A stretch of DNA of 64,000 bases from Alterisphingorhabdus sp051668705. Lineage in GTDB: Bacteria > Pseudomonadota > Alphaproteobacteria > Sphingomonadales > Sphingomonadaceae. The position numbers and the translations under genes were made by a program. The stretch spans positions 868,001 to 932,000 of the forward strand of contig NZ_CP196351.1 of NCBI RefSeq assembly GCF_051668705.1, in the 5' to 3' direction. Under the pieces are notes generated by a model, which had not been told where the DNA came from, ran no database searches, and saw nothing but the letters and a program-made list of their open reading frames with translations. Positions 61,238 through 64,000 of this stretch are shown piece after piece. Positions within the stretch are counted from its first letter, which is position 1; each line of letters opens with the position of its first letter.

Positions 61238-62728
61238 ATGGATCGCTTGGCGAGTTTGCTGGCCACTGGTGGTGATGCGAGAATTACCATTGATGAGAGC
61301 AGCGATGTAAACAAATATTTGGCATCGCCTTTTCCGCGCGATACCATTACCTATGCCTCGACAACAGCCAATGACATTAGTGCAAAGGCTTATGATTATC
61401 TGAGCAACCATTATGCAATGCAGATCGCAGCTGGTGAGATAAGCAGTGCAGAATATATGGCGTTGCTAGAGCAATTGCGTGACAAATTACGTGTTGCATA
61501 TAATCTGCCTGCGGATAGCAAAATCGTCTTTGCTCCATCAGGCACAGATTTAGAATTTATCGCCCTTTTGTCAGCAATTGGCGCTGATCAGTCACCCGTA
61601 CATAATATATTGCTAGGTGCGGATGAGGTGGGCAGTGGATGCATTTTTAGTGCGGCAGGCCAATATTTCGCTGATGAGACAGCTCTGGGCGTATCAACGG
61701 AAAAAGCGCAAATTGTGGAAGGCTTGCCCCGCATTACTGTCAGTGAAATCCCCGTGCGCAATCAGCAGGGGCAAGCGCATGATAGCCAATGGATAACAGA
61801 ACATCTGATCGCGCGTATTGACGAAGCATTGGCCGAAGGTAAGCGCCCTTTGGTGCATATTGTGCATGGTTCCAAAACCGGACTGATATTACCGCAGCTT
61901 AATGACATTGATTATCTGATGCAGCTTTATGGCGACAAAATCACTTTTGTGGTCGATGCTTGTCAGGCGCGGATTACCAGTAAAGCCCTGCAATCCTATC
62001 TTGATCGCGATATTCTGGTCATGATGACAGGTTCGAAATTTATGGGTGGGCCACCCTTTAATGGCTTTGCTATCTGCCCCGCACCTTTGGCCGAAGCCAT
62101 AACGTATATGCCCAGTGGTTTTGCTCAGTTATTTTGCCGAGCAGAATTTCCTGAATACTGGCCGGGAAGAGACATATTGGCTGATCGCGCCAATCTTGGG
62201 CTTGCCCTGCGCCTAGCCGCGTCACTTTTCGAGCTTGAACGCTTCCAAAGCCTGCATATTGATCAGGTGCGTAATGTTATTGATGGTTTTCAATCAATGG
62301 CGAACCATGTGATTAGCCAGATTGGCGGTCATCGTATTCTGTCTCATGCAGCAGACGAGGTATCATTGCCTGCTACGTATCCAGTGGAAATGCAGACCAT
62401 GGTGACGTTTGATCTTAACGCTTCGCCCGGGCTTTTGGGCGATGACCAAGGCCGCGTGGATGTCATCACATTCCAACACGCATCAGACATCCATCTGGCT
62501 ATGACCCGATATGATGTGCGACTGGGTCAACCGGTGCGCTGCCGGTCATGCGGAGATCGGGGCTATAACGGGACATTGCGTATCGCTTTGTCGATGCCGC
62601 AAGTCTCTTCATTAGCGCAATTACCGCAAATTGAGCGCGATAAAAAATTGTCTGCTGATGGAGCGTCTATTATTTCAGCCTATAAAAAAGCTCTGCACAG
62701 CATCGAAGTTTTACAAGAAGCTAAGTAA
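61238..62728 (+). CDS. PLP-dependent aminotransferase-fold enzyme of unknown reaction
   Basis: Product of 496 residues. It has the fold-type I plan: KIVFAPSGTDLEFIALL (substrate-helix glycine region), FVVDACQARI with the PLP-binding aspartate near 246, and the Schiff-base lysine K267 in MTGSKFMGGPPF. The C-terminus carries a CRSC pair and NGTLRIALSM. It resembles class V or decarboxylase-like members, but I cannot name it. The start at 61238 (MDRLASLLA) is favoured; a TTG at 61115 would add 41 hydrophobic residues. It is divergent from the ATP-grasp ligase across a 200-base gap, so the two may form a small biosynthetic unit. A strong terminator follows. Confidence 0.82.
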   Translation: MDRLASLLATGGDARITIDESSDVNKYLASPFPRDTITYASTTANDISAKAYDYLSNHYAMQIAAGEISSAEYMALLEQLRDKLRVAYNLPADSKIVFAPSGTDLEFIALLSAIGADQSPVHNILLGADEVGSGCIFSAAGQYFADETALGVSTEKAQIVEGLPRITVSEIPVRNQQGQAHDSQWITEHLIARIDEALAEGKRPLVHIVHGSKTGLILPQLNDIDYLMQLYGDKITFVVDACQARITSKALQSYLDRDILVMMTGSKFMGGPPFNGFAICPAPLAEAITYMPSGFAQLFCRAEFPEYWPGRDILADRANLGLALRLAASLFELERFQSLHIDQVRNVIDGFQSMANHVISQIGGHRILSHAADEVSLPATYPVEMQTMVTFDLNASPGLLGDDQGRVDVITFQHASDIHLAMTRYDVRLGQPVRCRSCGDRGYNGTLRIALSMPQVSSLAQLPQIERDKKLSADGASIISAYKKALHSIEVLQEAK

Positions 62729-62754
62729 ACTAAAGCGCATCTTCGCTTGAATCA

Positions 62755-62789
62755 AAAACGCCCGGTCACATCACTGTGCCGGGCGTTTT
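62755..62789. terminator. Bidirectional terminator between the PLP gene and rne
   Basis: AAAACGCCCGG (62755-62765) pairs with CCGGGCGTTTT (62779-62789), with further CACA/TGTG pairing inside. T runs flank both ends in the respective directions. It ends the PLP gene on the plus strand and rne on the minus strand. Confidence 0.92.
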
Positions 62790-62809
62790 GTTAGATAATA
62801 AGGTTCGAC

Positions 62810-64000
62810 TTAATTGCCAAATGTGCGCTGCCACCAGCCTTTGCGGCTTGGTCCAGTGTCTTCTGATTTTGTATCATCCGATGTTTCGCTCTTTGGAGCC
62901 GGCTTATCGCTGGCACCTTCAGCCGGAGCTTCTGTCTTTAGATCATCTGATTTGGCCGCAGTGTCTGCCTTTTTGCGTGGCTTACGCGGCGCACGTTTTG
63001 GTTTCTCTGCCGGTTTTTCTTCTGCCGTATCAGCACCATCCGTAGCAACATTTGCCTCGGTCGTTTCCTCAGCCTTTGAAGCTTTAGGTGCAGCCTTGCG
63101 GCGCGTGCGCTTCGGTTTCTCTTCAACTGCTTCTTCTGAAGCAGCCGCTTCGGCTTTTTCAGATTCGGCCTTTGGTGTTCGTTTGCGGCGTGTGCGTTTC
63201 GGCTTTTCTTCCGCAGTATCTACAGCATCAGTCTTTGGTGCTTCAGCTTCTGCGTCCGCAGCTGCATTCGCACCATCATAAGACTCTTTTGCAGAATCCT
63301 TTGGTGTATCAGCATTATCGTCATCAGCCTTGCGACGACGGCGTCTTTGGCGCTTTGGCTTCTCATCAGAGGTTTCTGTTTCAGCCTTTGCCTCGTCAGT
63401 TCCTTCTGGTGATCCAGCGTTTTCGCTATCATTATCGTCATTGCCATCCGCATTGCCATTATCAGCAACTTGATCCGGGTTTTTGCGGTTGCGACGGCCA
63501 CGACGACGGCGGCGACGTTTCGGCTTGTCGCTCTTCTCTTCTTCATGCTCAATATCATCCTGAGCATCGTCTGGATCGTCGCTGATATCAGGCGCAGCAA
63601 GTTGTGCGACAGTATCTTCGCGGAATTGTGGTTTGCCGCCACTGACATCAACTGTCATTTTGGCACCTTCATGATCGCCATTTGGCAGCACCTGTATGGT
63701 AACGCCATAGCGGCTTTCAATTTCGTTTAGCCCGGAACGCTTATTGTTCAGAACATAAATCGTTGCTTCCTGACTGGTGCGCAGAGTCAGCATATTGCCT
63801 TTACCCTTGGCGGCTTCTTCTTCCAAAAGTCTGAGCGCAGCAAGACCGGAAGATGATGCTGTCCTGACCAGACCTGTGCCGTCACAATGCGGGCAGACTC
63901 TGGTTGATGCTTCCAGCACGCCCGTACGGAGGCGCTGACGGCTCATTTCCATAAGACCAAAGCCGGAAATGCGGCCTACCTGAATGCGTGCGCGATCGGA
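62810..64000 (-). CDS. rne: Ribonuclease E/G, C-terminal part (5' end outside window)
   Basis: The frame is open to the window edge, giving 396 visible residues of the C-terminal part. The first visible block reads DRARIQVGRISGFGLMEMSRQR, shown as the piece ISGFGLMEMSRQRL, typical of the RNase E catalytic domain. Then comes the zinc-link motif VCPHCDGTG. A long disordered tail follows, alternating acidic runs with arginine-rich blocks (KPKRRRRRRGRRNRK, KPKRTRRK repeated four or more times). It ends SRKGWWQRTFGN. The tail is the RNA-binding and degradosome scaffold region. An ATG at 63952 is internal and not the start. Confidence 0.95.
   Translation of the reverse strand, partial: SDRARIQVGRISGFGLMEMSRQRLRTGVLEASTRVCPHCDGTGLVRTASSSGLAALRLLEEEAAKGKGNMLTLRTSQEATIYVLNNKRSGLNEIESRYGVTIQVLPNGDHEGAKMTVDVSGGKPQFREDTVAQLAAPDISDDPDDAQDDIEHEEEKSDKPKRRRRRRGRRNRKNPDQVADNGNADGNDDNDSENAGSPEGTDEAKAETETSDEKPKRQRRRRRKADDDNADTPKDSAKESYDGANAAADAEAEAPKTDAVDTAEEKPKRTRRKRTPKAESEKAEAAASEEAVEEKPKRTRRKAAPKASKAEETTEANVATDGADTAEEKPAEKPKRAPRKPRKKADTAAKSDDLKTEAPAEGASDKPAPKSETSDDTKSEDTGPSRKGWWQRTFGN

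Noticed and set aside
62814..63281. Plus-strand open frame in the rne tail
   Set aside because: Antisense to the low-complexity Ala/Lys/Arg/Glu tail of RNase E; alanine/serine/phenylalanine repeats reflect codon complement only.
63100..63540. CRISPR-like or tandem DNA repeats in the rne tail
   Set aside because: The repeats are of protein motif (KPKRTRRK) with drifting codons and no regular spacers.

Overview
The window looks like chromosomal DNA of an alphaproteobacterium of the order Sphingomonadales. Base composition is moderate for that group (my impression is near 50 % GC). The placement rests on the gene neighbourhoods (argH / small lipoprotein / lysA; mdh / succinyl-CoA ligase / 2-oxoglutarate dehydrogenase / lpdA; rpsM-rpsK-rpoA-rplQ), on a SigF/NrsF-type sigma/anti-sigma pair, and on an FeS-type photolyase. 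No insertion sequence, prophage or CRISPR array was seen. Coding density is high and most genes are ordinary housekeeping genes.

Layout. 1-6353: end of a secreted protein, an MscS channel overlapping metC, a mercaptopyruvate-type sulfurtransferase, an FeS photolyase and queF. 6466-7633: a winged-helix regulator and tRNA-Val. 7770-13026: a TlpA-type lipoprotein whose start codon overlaps that of divergent argH, then a small lipoprotein, lysA, a siroheme-synthase-like protein and two overlapping thioesterase genes. 13203-15238: a 50-residue peptide followed by two unrecognised proteins, one with a cupin-like metal site. 15329-19429: DUF2721 protein, membrane-anchored cytochrome c, pheA, a second winged-helix paralogue and a LuxR solo. 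19460-28610: polA, mlaA and two cyclic-di-GMP proteins. 28758-30822: groES-groEL under a CIRCE operator. 30911-35153: a bufferin-type copper-responsive RiPP operon (bufA, bufB/MNIO, bufC, DoxX) followed by its sigma factor and NrsF-like anti-sigma, with a textbook GTAACC-N16-CGAA promoter before bufA. 35297-48705: sppA, a secreted H-type-lectin-like protein, ribosomal proteins S13, S11 and L17 with rpoA, a DUF4166/saccharopine-dehydrogenase pair, prolyl oligopeptidase, two related secreted proteins, and a PepSY/TRIC pair. 48745-59864: a block of TCA-cycle genes on the minus strand (sdhB, zapE, mdh, sucD, sucA, sucB, lpdA). In it sucC is absent and an FkbM methyltransferase sits at the expected place. 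60000-64000: a divergent ATP-grasp ligase and PLP enzyme, then the C-terminal part of RNase E.

The best candidates for new biology are the peptide/cupin operon at 13203-15238 and the divergent ATP-grasp/PLP pair at 60000-62728. The bufferin locus is a recently described system, here complete with promoter, sigma factor and anti-sigma factor. Function calls are by recognition of motifs and family resemblance; no database search was possible.
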